From assembly GCF_954871325.1 (NCBI RefSeq), contig NC_088779.1:24352869-24416868 (forward strand): DNA of 64,000 nucleotides. The letters are read 5' to 3'. A program made the translations under genes and the position numbers. The notes beneath the pieces were generated by a model that did no database searches, was not told the origin of the DNA, and saw only the letters and a list, made by a program, of their open reading frames with translations. The stretch comes from Gordionus sp. m RMFG-2023. Lineage: Eukaryota; Nematomorpha; Gordioida; Chordodea; Parachordodidae. Each line of letters opens with the position of its first letter. Position 1 is the first letter of the stretch. Shown piece after piece: positions 11,237 through 23,244 of this stretch.

Positions 11237-13666
11237 ATGGAACCTGAAATAAGAAATCCAAAAAGTTATTTGAACGAGTTAAAGGAAGAAGCTATATATT
11301 TGCAAATGATGATAGATAAAAACATCATAGACTACCCTTCTGAGCATTGTATGTCAATTTTAAAGAAAGAAATCGTCAAATTTGAAAATGTAAACCATTT
11401 GAAACAATTTGAAGGTAAAAACAAGAAGAAGTCTCAATGTCAGGAGAAATTAGATAAAGTGTGTACTACTTATAGAATCAAGGAATTGAAATTCAAATCC
11501 GACGATGCATCTACACCATCTATCCAGGAAAACTCAATTTGTAAGTACTAATAGGGAGATATTATATAATAATTGAATTGACCTATAATTTTATACACCT
11601 ATTTGGTGAGAAATAAGCAAGTTAATAACGACAAATTTTATTAAACCATTTTTTGAAAAAAATATAAATTATAACCCCTTTAACTAAGCGTATTTATCCT
11701 TACAAAGAAGGGAGGGGTACAATATAGCCTATTCAAATAATAATGCATTTATTTTTCAAAGTATATACATTCTTGTGTGTTCTCTTTCTTCCAATTATTA
11801 AAATACAAAAGCGGGTAATCAATTAAGCAACGATGCGAAAAATAATTATCTTGATATAATCAGGAACGAAAAAATCGTAATCGAAGTTCGTATATACTTT
11901 CCCAACAAACACTACCCTCACATAAATTTTACTGGTCCAATAATCGGACCTAATGGTAACAACATTAAAAACTTACAAGTAATTAATTCTATTTATAAAT
12001 AAATATAGAAGAGAATGATTTATGATATACTTTTTTGCTGATTTCATTCCCTCAAAGAATTTTTTTTTATGAATCGAAAGTAGTAATACTGCAAGTTGGG
12101 AGAATAGGCTAATAATTTTGTCTTAGTTGTCTTTGTAATTACATTACCTTCTTCCTAGATATGGATTATAATCTGTAGTTGGGAAGAGGAAGGCTTTGGA
12201 TACGATGGCATGAGAATACCATCCAATCATAATACCGAACATTTTAAAATATATTAGGTATGGAAGAAAAAAATTATAAAAGTTTTAAGGTTCGATTATA
12301 ATTGAGGAATTAAATATGCAAGAATATGAGTGCTATTATTAATCCGTTCGATCCATTTAAATAATCCATGATATCAATACTAGCTTTTTTTGTATTGTGA
12401 TTTTCTTTTATCATGATAAGTATTCAAAATTGTCCTCGAGTTTGGGATAATTATTTTGACTCCAAATAATAATAGGAAGTAAATTGTATTTCATTAGACA
12501 TTCATTGTTAAGTATCTCAATTACATGCCAAGTTTGTATAAGATGTTTGCTAGTCATATTATTTTCTTCATCTCATTATTTGATATTGGGGATCAAAATA
12601 TAGACATATGCAGAATGTGTCATTTTAAGCTTTAGGTCCCTGAACTTTGCGGAAGAAATTAAATGTTGTGATAAGTTTCTATATATTTGAAGGTTGCATT
12701 TTAAAAGAATACAAAAAACCTTACGGCCGTATTCAAGGGTGGGTTAATTTGGATACTTAATTCTTTTTAGTATATGCTGAAAAATATTTGATCGGATGCC
12801 TTTTTTTGGTTATATTTAAATATTTGGTGTCCTTGCTATTTTTCGTATTTTATTCGCGTTTTTTTGTTTTTTTTTTGGTTATGTTTTCTTTCTTTCCTTT
12901 TTTAAAATTTTTTTTATTTAGTTGATACTTAATAGACAACTAAATAGCCGTTAAGTATTAAGCAGACCTAGGATACAGCCTATATGCTTCTTTTTTTAAC
13001 AATTACTATTTTATTTTTTATAATAATAAATTATTAATAATATAATTATTATTAATAGTTTTTTAAAAATAATAATGTCTATAAATATATATGCTTAAAG
13101 AGATTAAATAATCTTAAAATAAATATTATGTACTATTTTTTTATATTGCATCTCTTAGTGAAATAACCGGTTTATAAAGGTTCGAATAACTCATTATTAA
13201 AAAAGAGGGTTGGCTCAGGTTTATTAAACAATATTCAATATATTCAGTTTGATTTTCGAGATTTGGCTCCGTTCGAGACTCTGTAAGACCACCTTATAAA
13301 ATTCGTAGCTCATCGATCTTTAATTTATTTATTCCTCCTATAACTTGTTATTATTTTGATTGTTCATACTAATTTTTAACTCTATCTAAAAAAATATTCA
13401 TTTTCCATTTTTGATCTATTTAAATAAGAGTGTTATCAAAATTTTAATAATTGAACATATTTTTTTAGGAAGTCACAAAAACAAAAATGGCAGTATTGGG
13501 GAAATCGTCTAAATTCGCTATCGATCACACGGAATTTACGAATTCGAAGCACGAAAATTTTCGTAACATTAGTAATAATCAACACGTGTGGATTCAATCG
13601 ACTGGGATAGCGGCTAACGCTTATCTAAAAATGGCTTTAGCTATAAGTGAAATAACTACGGTATAA
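11237..13666 (+). CDS. STAR-family KH-domain RNA-binding protein (Sam68/Quaking-like), three exons
   Basis: STAR proteins dimerise through a Qua1 segment and bind U/A-rich RNA with a single extended KH domain, controlling splicing or translation. Model: exons 11237-11540, 11812-11978 and 13469-13666, all GT-AG and phase-consistent, 222 residues. The N-terminus (PKSYLNELKEEAIYLQ, residues about 7-22) resembles Qua1. The KH domain starts IVIEVRIYFPNKHYPHINF and has the signature GPIIGPNGNNIKNLQ (GxxG loop GPNG). It continues in exon 3 with EVTKTKMAVLGKSSKF and WIQSTGIAANAYLKMALA, as in Sam68. It ends soon after the KH domain, so there is no RG/proline-rich tail or Qua2 as modelled. The final ACG^GTATAA could instead be a donor leading to an unseen exon. 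Exon 2 is only reached through splicing; its upstream frame has no start codon. Confidence 0.82.
11979..13468 (+). other. Intron 2 of the KH gene with a candidate MITE
   Basis: 1.5-kb AT-rich intron splitting the KH domain after the GxxG motif. Apart from the foldback candidate at 12720-12982 I see nothing recognisable. Confidence 0.6.
12720..12982. mobile_element. Candidate foldback element in the KH intron
   Basis: The left end reads GGCCGTATTCAAGGGTGGGT, TTAAT, then TACTTAATTC. The right end in reverse complement reads GGCTGTATCCTAGGTCTGCT, TAAT, then ACTTAACGGC. The arms are about 35 bp with several mismatches. No convincing target duplication was found, so family and exact borders are open. 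Confidence 0.45.
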
Positions 13667-16600
13667 TTAAATTTTTTTTTTAAAAAAAAAGAAGCGTATT
13701 TTGATTAAGAAAACCTAATTAATTATCAAAAATGAAGAGGGGAGGGGGGGGGGGTATAGCTTAAATTAAAAGTTTTAAGGAAGAGCTTAAATATTTTTTA
13801 TATTGATTTTACAAAATGTATTCTGCAGCTTAAAATTTCTCCTAAAAATTTTAAAAATATTTGGTGCCAGGCGAGCTCAGGCTTATAGAATATATAAAAT
13901 TTAGAAAAAGAAAAATATAACATTTTAAAAAAATGATGTTTTCTCTGTCTAATCAAAATGGAAAATTGATTGGAATTTATCTATATAATTAGGCCGTGAC
14001 CTAGTTCAACATATAATTAAATTGTCGGTTATTTGACTTTGACTAAAAAGACTAAGAAATAGAAACAGGCGAAATAAAACCCAAAAATCAAAACTAAATA
14101 AACAAAAAAAAAATCGGAAAATAGCAATTCCACCAATTACGACAAATCAAAATAAGGTGTCCTAGTTCAAAAACTGTTAATCTTTAAGTATCAAAATGTC
14201 GAACCTATATACATCTAGTAGCGATTTTTTATTCCATTTAAATGTATAAAAATGCCGTTTAAATTTATATTTTTAATAAAAAAAATTCGGACCGGATTTA
14301 AATATTGTCGGCATATAATTTTAAATTTTCGTGGCATTTCCAATTTTTTCAACTTCAATTCACAATTTTTTCAAAAAAATTTTGAACGTTTTTATTAGTG
14401 TGTTCCCGATTATCATTTTTAAATAAAAATTATATAAAAAACGGCTCTCGTTCTAAATCGCGAAAACATTCGTTAAGAAATAAAAATCTTACGTAATTCT
14501 TCTATAAATTTTTTTAAAATTTCCCCCATTTTTAGGTATTTTCTTAAAAAAAACTCAATTTAGATACAAGTGATTATTTTAGATATTATAACCTATCCCT
14601 AAAAAACGGTCATTCACTAGAATCGTAAGTGAGACTACAAGATCTCAATAAACAAGCACAATATTATTTTAATATTTAAAAACAACACCTCATAAAATTA
14701 TCAATCAAGTATACAAGATGTTTGTATCACACACATCCTTTTTAACCTTTTAAACCAACAATTAACAGCAAATGGAGAATACCGTTTATATTATATGATT
14801 TACATGAAATAAAAAGATCTTAAAATCCAATTTGGTAAGTCTAAGTGAGAAAAATAAATATGATATCATAAAATGAATCGCACATGCGCATCGCAATAAA
14901 AAAAATGAAATCTCGAATAAATAGGAATCGGTTCTTTATTTTACTTATTAAGCGCGAAATTTTAATTTTTTTGAAAAAATTGTGAATGTTATTTAAATCA
15001 TATATCCATAGTTCAAAATGGCGTAGTCTAGCTTTTATTGTTTAAAATGTGTCTCCCCTCTTAAGTTGAGGCTCAATCCTGAGAATCTTGAGGGTAAAAA
15101 CTCATTTCTTTTAGGTCAAGGATGTGGATAAGACGTTACCTGGTGACTAATGTTAGGTAGTTTAACAACACTAATTATACTTCTACACAGCCACGGTTTA
15201 TAAATTATTTACAGTTCTCTATTTCATCTTCTTTTTTTTCTTAACTCACCAATTGACTGTTAGCTTTGTAACTAGAAGTTATGATAGTTTTTTCAATATA
15301 AAAAAAAGAACCAATTGGGCCGTGATGCCTGTTGATTTAAAACACTTATACACATTATTTATAATGTTTTTTTATTCAATCTAAAAGAGAATCTGCTTGT
15401 TAATGCAACCTATCGAAAATAAATGGCCTTCGATGACTAACAAAAACATCAAAACTATTTTTACGGAAAATTGATATGAACTCGTTAACCAGACGGCACA
15501 CACTAATTTTATGATGATTAAATGTTAAGATTTGCCAAATTTTTAAATGTATTATAGATTCAAATAAATCATGTTATTTATTTATACTACCATTTTTTTA
15601 AAAAAATATTTAATGCATGTTTTTCAAAATATTCGCATTTCTTAAAAAAAATGGAAAAATCTTTGCAAATTTTGATTAACGAAATAATGACTCGTAATAT
15701 GTCATTTTTATCATTAGATTTACCTTATATAGATGTTGAAAAATGAATAAATATTTGTGAGTGATTTTAAAATTATTTGTACTAGTCACTAGTGATGCAA
15801 AATCGGCTATTATTTTAAAGATTTTGGTCATAGAATGGCACAAAGGTTTGAAAATCTATTAACGAAATCTCGAGGCTTAATCGATATATTTATGGCTAAA
15901 ATATTGAGTTAGTCATTTTAAAAAATCGGCTCAAATGAAGCGAGTTTGCATCACTACTAGGCATAACAACGCACAAAACATTCTTTACACATATTTTCTT
16001 TTTTCGAAAAAGATATTAGTTAAAATAATTATACCTGTTTCGCATCAAATTAAATAAATATTTTGTGTTTAGGAAGATAACAAATGAAGAACCATTCTAA
16101 GTACATTTTAAGCATTTAATCATAATATTTATAAAAATGTTCTTGTATCTAAATATTTTGAATTACAGTTTTTATTGTGGAAATTTACTAACTTTTACCA
16201 AGTTTTCTTTCAAATTCTTGTTTATACTGATATATTATAAGAGGGGAGTGGGGGGGGGGGGATAAGGGGTGTAGAGGCGAAATTTTTATTCTAAAAATTA
16301 TATGCGAGAACAGGCAAATCTTCGAACCCCCCTCCCGTCTGGCTCCGTCTATGCTTTAACTATCATTTATATTTTATTGATCGGTATCTGATTATGAAAA
16401 GCCCTGTCATAATGCAGAATATAACGAAGGCTAGGATCTAATGTGCGTATGAGTGATCGAGCTGCACAGTCGATCATAGACAGCCAAATAGAGCGGTAAA
16501 GATTTCTGTTTTAATTATAAACAACATTTGAATATGAATTGTTGGCCTAATTCTAATCACATTACAAATGGATATCGAGCTATGTTCATGAAATATATGA

Positions 16601-17387
16601 ATTTTTTTTTTATCTAAGATGACGTTGATGATCGCTTTTAAGGATTTTGCAAGTTTACATTTTATTTTGACCTAAATATTTATGAGGATCTATGTCTAGC
16701 CAATGCAAATTTATAGGATGTTTGGGATTTAAATAAACTTTATTAACCTCCTATTAGCTAACTTTAAACAATTTGGAAATAATTCTTTAAATTATAAAAA
16801 TTGACTTTAGTTAGGATTACTTCCGTCATTTTTTAAATGTAAAGGTTGCGGAAAATAATTTGACTGTCTCATATGCTTACATTCTAAAGGTTGGTTAAAT
16901 CGCTATACTAATTCGCATATATTGAATAAATTGATTTTAACCAATTATAGAAACAACAGCTTCTAACCTACACACCTAACTTTGTCTGATATAAAGGGCC
17001 ATATCAGATGGTCCCACCAAGCACTCCTACACCCCCCCCCTATAAGCCTATAATTATATTTTAACCCATACTGCCCCCTCCAAATTAAAATTTGCAAACG
17101 TCATATATCTCTTGCAGAAGTGTTAGGTAATAATACCTTGTGATAATATGAAAGATAGATCCATTATTTCCCCATAAATATAAATACTTTACAAGCGTAG
17201 ATATAAAATGTTTTGATGAATACATTATCAGAATCCCAACCAAACCATTCATACCATCTATATTATAAACGAATAATTTTCCTAAAGTTGAATATTTATT
17301 TAGAAAACATTTTAAGATCGTTGGAATATGAGGAACAGCCACAAACTAAAAATGTTTAATGATTGGGAGATACAAAATTTTGTATTT
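13667..17387. other. Intergenic region between the KH gene and the LTR element
   Basis: No exon recognised. Contains a G run (13742-13754), foldback copy A5 (15792-15954), a G run at about 16249-16260 and a possible transposon end at 16310-16345. Confidence 0.5.
15792..15954. mobile_element. TA-flanked foldback MITE family A, copy A5 (best-preserved ends)
   Basis: Starts GTGATGCAAAATCGGC and ends GCGAGTTTGCATCAC, flanked by TA at 15790-15791 and 15955-15956; 163 bp. The core ATTTTGGTCATAGAATGG, then AACGAAATCTCGAGGCTTAA, matches the other copies. Confidence 0.75.
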
Positions 17388-17392
17388 ATTTC

Positions 17393-17862
17393 TGTAGTAT
17401 TATTTAAATTTAAGATGGTACGAAATTTAACATTTTTATAATTTTGTTATTATGTATATTTAACATTGTACGAAATTTAAGATTTTTATATTTGAATAAT
17501 AATAGTTTAATATTTATATGTTTATTCTTCGAAAATTGGTAATATTTGTACTAGATTTAAGATTTACATATTTGAATAATGAGATTTTAATTTTATATAT
17601 TTGATTCTTCGAAAATTGTTTAATTTTTTTATATATATATATATATATTTTCAATTCTTAAAAGTTCAGTTTTTGGACAATTTTGATTCTTCGAAAATTA
17701 TGTTATTATTTTTTAATTGATGATATTTTGAAAATAAAATTAATAAAAAAGGAAAGAGTTAATAAAGAAAAGGTACTCAAGGAAAGATTTAACAAACCTT
17801 AAATTCCTAATTGCTCTCCCAATACCGATCAAACACCCTGAGTTAAGATCGGATTTATAACA
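17393..17862 (+). repeat. 5' LTR of the Ty3/gypsy element
   Basis: 470 bp, TGTAG...TAACA. It is nearly the same as the 3' LTR over the first 380 bp and more diverged over the last 70. It lacks about 80 bp that the 3' LTR has. The sequence after it (TTTGGACCGAAGTAAAT) is where the primer-binding site should lie; I could not match it to a tRNA. Confidence 0.9.
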
Positions 17863-18026
17863 ATTTGGACCGAAGTAAATCAGGGCCTGTTAGATATTCA
17901 CGTAGGAATTCAAAGGTAAAAACAAATCTATTTTATGTTATGTAAATTATTATTACTTTTATTTATTATAGTAGTAATTTTATATTTATACAATTTTTTT
18001 AAATTATTTAAAATTATTTTAATCAA

Positions 18027-18458
18027 GTGGTTATTGAGTACACTTTAATGTATATTACGCAAATAAATTTATTAAGTTTAATACTTGAAAATATAAGTAT
18101 AATTATATTTTTGGTGCTAATTTTAAGTTTCACGTTAGGTTTAATTATAGGAAGAAATACGACTTACGTTAAGATAGAGATTAAAGAGTTAGAAAATATT
18201 AAGAATATATTAAGAGAGGAAGATAAGAAAAGAAATATAAACAACTTCATACGAACGGATAATTACAGACAAATAATTTGCTATAGTTGTGGTCAGCCGG
18301 GCCACATGTCGCGCCAGTGTGAGATAACGAAGAATCTAAGATGCGCGAGGTGTGGCAAGAATGGCCATGTGGCTATAAGTTGCAGAGTAAACAATTCAAT
18401 TGTAAGGTGCAATAATTGTGCCCAAGAAGGACACACACAAGAAAATTGCAATAAATGA
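18027..18458 (+). other. Gag-like segment of the LTR element: hydrophobic N-terminus plus three CCHC zinc knuckles
   Basis: Part of the fossil element, about 143 residues. It opens with a strongly hydrophobic stretch (IIIFLVLILSFTLGLIIG, about residues 25-42) resembling a membrane segment, then a basic, charged linker. Three nucleic-acid-binding zinc knuckles follow (CYSCGQPGHMSRQC, CARCGKNGHVAISC, CNNCAQEGHTQENC). No capsid-like domain is recognisable upstream of the knuckles, which is unusual for the family. Confidence 0.75.
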
Positions 18459-18474
18459 CTAAGAGAGAAATATT

Positions 18475-18765
18475 TTAATTTTAATGATAAATTTTGTAAT
18501 GATAATAATTTTTCTAAGGATGATAATTTTAATTCAGGTAAGAATAAATATTTTAATTTTAATGATAAATTTTGTAATGATAATAATTTTTCTAATGTTG
18601 ATAATTTTAATTCAGGTAAGAATAAATATTTTAATTTTAATGATAAATTTTGTAATGATAATAATTTTTCTAAGGTTGATAATTCTAGTTCAGGTAAGAA
18701 TAAATATTTTAATTATAATGATAAATTTGGTAATGATAATAATTTTTTTAACGTTGATAATTTAG
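18475..18765 (+). repeat. About 85-bp tandem repeats inside the LTR element
   Basis: Three to four copies of an AT-rich unit (AATTTTAATGATAAATTTTG, then TAATGATAATAATTTTTC), rich in Asn/Asp codons, lie between the zinc-knuckle and protease segments. Copies are close in sequence, so this is a recent local expansion. Confidence 0.85.
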
Positions 18766-18806
18766 TAGAAAATAAGAATAAAGATTTTAATTTTAATAAT
18801 GATAAT

Positions 18807-19517
18807 TTGGATAATGTTGATAATGCTAGTGCAAGTAAGAATAATTATGGTAATAAGAACGAGAAATTTTGCGATTATAAAAAGTGCTTTAACGTTGATA
18901 ATTATAATTCAAGCGATATTAATAGAAGTGATATAAAGATAAAAAGTAGAGATTTTGAAATATATAGAATTAAAAAGGCAACTAGGGTAGACGTACTAAA
19001 GATGGAATTAGAGAATTTTTTAATGAAAAATAGATGCCCTAGAGTAAAGATAAACATGGAGGAAGCAGAAATTTGTTTTTTATTAGATACAGGAGCAGAA
19101 ATTAGTTTAATAAGTATAAAGGATTTTATGAGATTTTGGCCAGAGAAAGAGTTTGTTACTAAAAAGATAAGAGCCAAACAATTGGATGGTAGCATGGTGA
19201 AAATTTTAGGGTATTATAGGGTAAGGTTACCAAGAGTTAATAAAAGTATAAATTTGTGGATAACGACGTTGAAGATTGAACCGATTTTAGGATGGGATGA
19301 TATAAGAACGTTAGGTCCAGTTTATAATTGGTGGAAATTTTTCGATACTATCCCTGTAAGTAATGATGAAAATAGTGAAAGGATAGATTTCGATAGATTT
19401 AAGTTACCTATTATAGAGGATAAACAAGAATTAGTTCTCGATAAACTTAGAAATCGAACACCAGAATTTTTGATTAAATATAGAAGCAACTTAGAAGAAA
19501 ATAAGAAAACAAGATAA
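18807..19517 (+). other. Protease segment of the LTR element
   Basis: Fossil pol part. It carries the retroviral-type aspartic protease signature FLLDTGAEISLISIKDF about residues 90-106, after an Asn-rich, low-complexity lead, and a downstream stretch PILGWDDIRTLG typical of gypsy proteases. Confidence 0.85.
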
Positions 19518-19568
19518 ACAAAGACAATAGAGGTAAATTCAGTCGAAATTAAACAAGAAATTAATAAT

Positions 19569-21212
19569 ATGGTAGACCAGAATGTTGTTGAAGATATTGT
19601 TGACAAAGAAATAAAGATTATTTTGAATAGGTATAATGAAGTCTTTAAAGAAGAATTAGGTACTCTGAAAAATTTTGAAGTAGATATACGATTAGAAGAA
19701 AATTATAGGCCTAAGTTTTGCGGCATTAGAAGATCACCCTTTTCCTGGATAGAAGAGATAGATAAAGAATTAGATAAATGGTTAAAAGACGGAATAATAA
19801 AACCAATAGTGCATAGTGAATGGGCAACACCTTTAGTGCCCATAAGAAAACCAGATAACAGTTTAAGATTGTGTATAGACTATAGAGTAACAGTTAATAA
19901 GTGCGTAATAAATGAAAAGTATCCACTACCTTGAATAGAACAATTGCTAGCGAATTTAAGAGGAGACACCCTGTTTTCAAAGATTGATTTTTCGAATGCT
20001 TATTTGCAAATTAAGGTGAGTGAAAAGACAAGTAAGATACTAACGATTACAACTCATAGAGGTTTGTTTGCATTCTGTCGATTACCTTTTGGGTTGAAAA
20101 TATCAGAGCCAATATTTCAAAGAACGATGACGGCGTTATTTCAAGGAATAAAAGGAATAATGTATTATTTAGATGATGTTTTGATATCTGGTAGAACAGA
20201 AGAAGAACACAATTCGAGATTAGTTAAAGTGTTAGATATTATATTAGAAAATGGTTTAAAAGCTAATTTGAAGAAGAGCGTTTTTGGAGTAAAAGAAATA
20301 AAGTATTTAGGACATGTTATAAAGGGAAATGAGATTACGCCAATTGGAAAGAATATAGATAAGATCATGAATATGAGAGCCCCGAATAATAAAGCGGAGG
20401 TACAAGCGTTTTTAGGAGCAACAAATTATTATCATCGGTTTGTTCAAAATTTTGCAGAAATTGCTACACCGTTGTATGATTTATTAAAGAAAAATAAAAA
20501 GTTTGAATGGGGAGAAGCACAGGAGAAAAGTTTCGAAAAGTTGAAAATAAAGATGGTAGAGAAGCCGATTTTAAGTTGTTTTAATGAGAAATTAAATATT
20601 ATTTTAGCAGTAGATGCTTCTAATGAAGGTATAGGAGGAGTTTTGTTGCAGATGATAGATAATGTGGAGAAACCTGTTTTATTTTTATCGAGACGATTTA
20701 ATAGCACTGAGAAAAATTACTCAACGATAGAAAGAGAGGCTCTAGCAGTGAAATTCGGGCTTACGAAATGTAAGGAATATCTGATAGGAAAAAGGTTTTT
20801 ATTGTATGCGGACCATAAGCCGTTGGTAGATTTATTTAAAAAAGAGAATAAGGAACTTATGATTTCACCCAGGTTGCAAAAATGGCTAATTTTAGTTGGT
20901 AATTTCGATTTTGAAATAAAATTCAGAGAAGGTAAACAAAATTGCTTACCGGACATTTTATCAAGATTGTTTAATAAAGACATTGAAGACAAAGAACCAG
21001 TAATCAATAATTTAGAATATATAGAAGAAGAAAATGTAAATGGTAATATTATAAGAGCGGTGAGAATAGATACAAGAGAAAAACCTATAACATTTGATAT
21101 AGTAGATAAGATATCCCAAAAAGATGAAGAATTAATAAGAATTAAAGCATGTTTAAAAGGAGATATAGAATGGAAAAATGAAGATAAAGCGTTTAAAAAA
21201 GTTAAGAGTTAA
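19569..21212 (+). other. Reverse transcriptase-RNase H segment of the LTR element
   Basis: Fossil pol part. Reverse transcriptase motifs are visible: GIIKPIVHSEWATPLVPIRK, LRLCIDYR, FSKIDFSNAYLQIKV, FCRLPFGLK and the catalytic YYLDDVLISG. RNase H motifs follow (ILAVDASNEGIGGVLLQ, TIEREALAVKFG, LLYADHKPLVDLF). This is the RT-RNase H arrangement of Ty3/gypsy. Confidence 0.93.
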
Positions 21213-21236
21213 TTAAATATAGAAGACAATTGTTTA

Positions 21237-21911
21237 TTGAGAGGATATAGATTAGTGATACCGAATAAATTAAGAAAGGAAACCTTAAATGTAATACATT
21301 CAGGTCATCAAGGCATAGAAAGAATGAAAAATAAAGCAAGAGAATATATGTGGTGGCCTAAGATGAATAAGGAAATAGAAGAGTTAACAAGGAGCTGTGA
21401 AACCTGTAACATGTGGGCTAATGTTCCAGCAAAGAATAAGGAAGATAAATGGCCAAAGACAGATATTCCATGCGAAAGAATACATGTAGATTTTTTAGAA
21501 TATGAGAAGAAAAGATTTTTTATCATGGTAGATGCAGGTTCAAAATGGATAGATTGTCAGCAAGTTTCAGGTTCATCAACAAGAGTAGCTTTAGACAAGA
21601 TAAAGGATTTTGTAGGCAAATATGGTTTGATGAAGACGATAGTATCAGATGGAGGTCCAGCGTTTAAAGGTAGAGCATTTGATAAATTTTGTGATAGGTG
21701 GAATATTAGACATTTATTATCACCACCTTATTACCCAAGAAGCAATGGACAAGCTGAACGAATGGTAGCGTTAGTAAAGAGTTGGTTGAAAAAGGCAAAA
21801 TATGGAGAAGGTCAATGGTGGTTATCATTGTTAGCATACAACAGTACGGAAACAGCAAAAGGAAAGTCACCAGCTGAAATATTTTTAGGAAAAAGACGAG
21901 ATCAGAATTAG
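21237..21911 (+). other. Integrase segment of the LTR element
   Basis: Fossil pol part. It has an N-terminal HHCC zinc-binding motif (HSGHQGIERMKNKAREY ... SCETC) and the DDE catalytic core: IHVDFLEYEKK, TIVSDGGPAFKGRAFDKF and YYPRSNGQAERMVALVKSW. The region to about 22135 looks like the decayed integrase C-terminus. Confidence 0.92.
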
Positions 21912-22139
21912 ATTTTTTAAAGGAAAAAGTGATAAGGAGAGAACAAGCAGAGAGTGAAAGATTTCCAGTAGGAAGTTTGGTGTGGGTATTGTTGTTTGAT
22001 GGGCCTATTAAATGGGGGAAGGGTGTAATAAGCAAAAATATAGGAAAGAAAAAAGTAGAAGTAAAGATTGAAGGATAAGAAGGAACCTTTAAAAGGCACT
22101 TGAAGCAAGTAAGATGTAGAAGCTTAAGGCCTTAGAGAG

Positions 22140-22260
22140 AAATGAGAAATATACGAAGAATTAGAAAGGAATAAATTGATGATAGACATAGTAGGAGAAT
22201 CATAATTTGGAAAGGAATAACGTGATGATAGACATAGTAGGAGAATCATACGTTGTAGGA
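22140..22260 (+). repeat. Short duplication between integrase and 3' LTR
   Basis: GTGATGATAGACATAGTAGG followed by AGAATCAT occurs in nearly the same form twice (around 22175 and 22220), each after AAAGGAATAA. It is a small tandem duplication in the non-coding tail of the element. Confidence 0.6.
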
Positions 22261-22391
22261 AATAAAAGGGATGTTAGACTTAATTAGGAGAGTTATATTT
22301 TATAAAGAGTTAGAGAAGAAAGTCGAAGAATATATATATATATGTGTATAAAGTATTTTATTTAGATGGCCTCCTATGTTAGAGTGGGTAA

Positions 22392-22685
22392 CTGAAGATA
22401 GAGATAAGAGAGGTTGATGGTTCAGAAGAATCCAACAGATGGGTAGAAGCCGCTAGGAACGAAGCGAAACAAAGATACGGAGATTGGCTACAAGATACGC
22501 CAACGAGAGGGGGTCGCAGAATAGCGCCGTATACCACAAGAAGGAGAGTGGAATGCTGGGCGTGCGGGGGGGAACACAAACTTAGGTTTTGCCCAAGTAT
22601 AGAGTTGACAACGAATAGTAATGCGAATGCACCAGGGAGGAACAGGGTGACCTCGGCAAACACGATGGAGTTAAGGGAGAATTAA
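22392..22685 (+). other. Extra zinc-knuckle segment after the integrase of the LTR element
   Basis: An open stretch of nearly 100 codons without an initiating Met near its start encodes a basic segment with CWACGGEHKLRFC (C-x2-C-x3-H-x4-C, one residue shorter than a standard knuckle) and NRVTSANTMELREN just before the purine tract. Base composition here is clearly more GC-rich than the rest of the element. It could be a displaced gag-like fragment or an exon reached by splicing; I cannot decide. Confidence 0.55.
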
Positions 22686-22695
22686 AGGGGGGAGA
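22684..22695 (+). promoter_or_regulatory. Polypurine tract of the LTR element
   Basis: AAAGGGGGGAGA abuts the 3' LTR start TGTAG, the position used for plus-strand priming in LTR elements. Confidence 0.85.
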
Positions 22696-23244
22696 TGTAG
22701 TATTATGTAAATTTAAGATGGTACGAAATTTAACATTTTTATAATTTTGTTATTATGTATATTTAACATTGTACGAAATTTAAGATTTTTATATTTGAAT
22801 AATAATAGTTTAATATTTATATGTTTATTCTTCGAAAATTGGTAATATTTGTACTAGATTTAAGATTTACATATTTGAATAATGAGATTTTAATTTTATA
22901 CATTTGATTCTTCGAAAATTGTTTAATTTTATATATATATATATATATATATTTTCAATTCTTAAAAGTTCAGTTTTTGGACAATTTTGATTCTTCGAAA
23001 ATTATGTTATTATTTTTTAATTGATGATATTTTGAAAATAAAATTAATAAAAAAGGAAAGAGTTAATAAAGAAAAGGTAAATATACAATTTGATAAATTA
23101 GAATTCTCAAGGGTAAGTAATTAAACATCATTATTATTAGAATTAAACTTTTATTTTAATAAAGAAAGATTTAACAAACTTTGGATTCTTAATTGCTCTC
23201 CCACTACTGATTAAACACCCTGAGTTAAGTTCGGAATTATAACA
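22696..23244 (+). repeat. 3' LTR of the Ty3/gypsy element
   Basis: 549 bp, matching the 5' LTR from TGTAG to TAACA. It contains an additional stretch of about 80 bp around 23080-23160 and a longer TA microsatellite. It is followed by the target duplication ATTTC (23245-23249). Confidence 0.9.

Larger units (their letters stand above)
17393..23244 (+). mobile_element. Ty3/gypsy LTR retrotransposon, structurally complete but decayed
   Basis: A 5.85-kb fossil element with all structural landmarks. Two LTRs begin TGTAG and end TAACA, a purine tract (AAAGGGGGGAGA) lies just before the 3' LTR, and the 5-bp target duplication ATTTC is at 17388-17392 and 23245-23249. Coding parts run in the order zinc-knuckle gag-like segment, tandem-repeat segment, protease, reverse transcriptase-RNase H, integrase, which is the Ty3/gypsy (Metaviridae) order. 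The element looks whole in outline, but its coding region is interrupted by several breaks (about four or five), so it is not intact. The first 380 bp of the two LTRs are almost identical, pointing to a fairly recent insertion. No envelope-like gene is recognised; a further zinc-knuckle segment lies after the integrase. Confidence 0.93.

Noticed and set aside
22379-22663. Minus-strand open frame of 94 codons in the LTR element
   Set aside because: The plus-strand reading contains a zinc knuckle and ends at the polypurine tract; the minus frame has no similarity.
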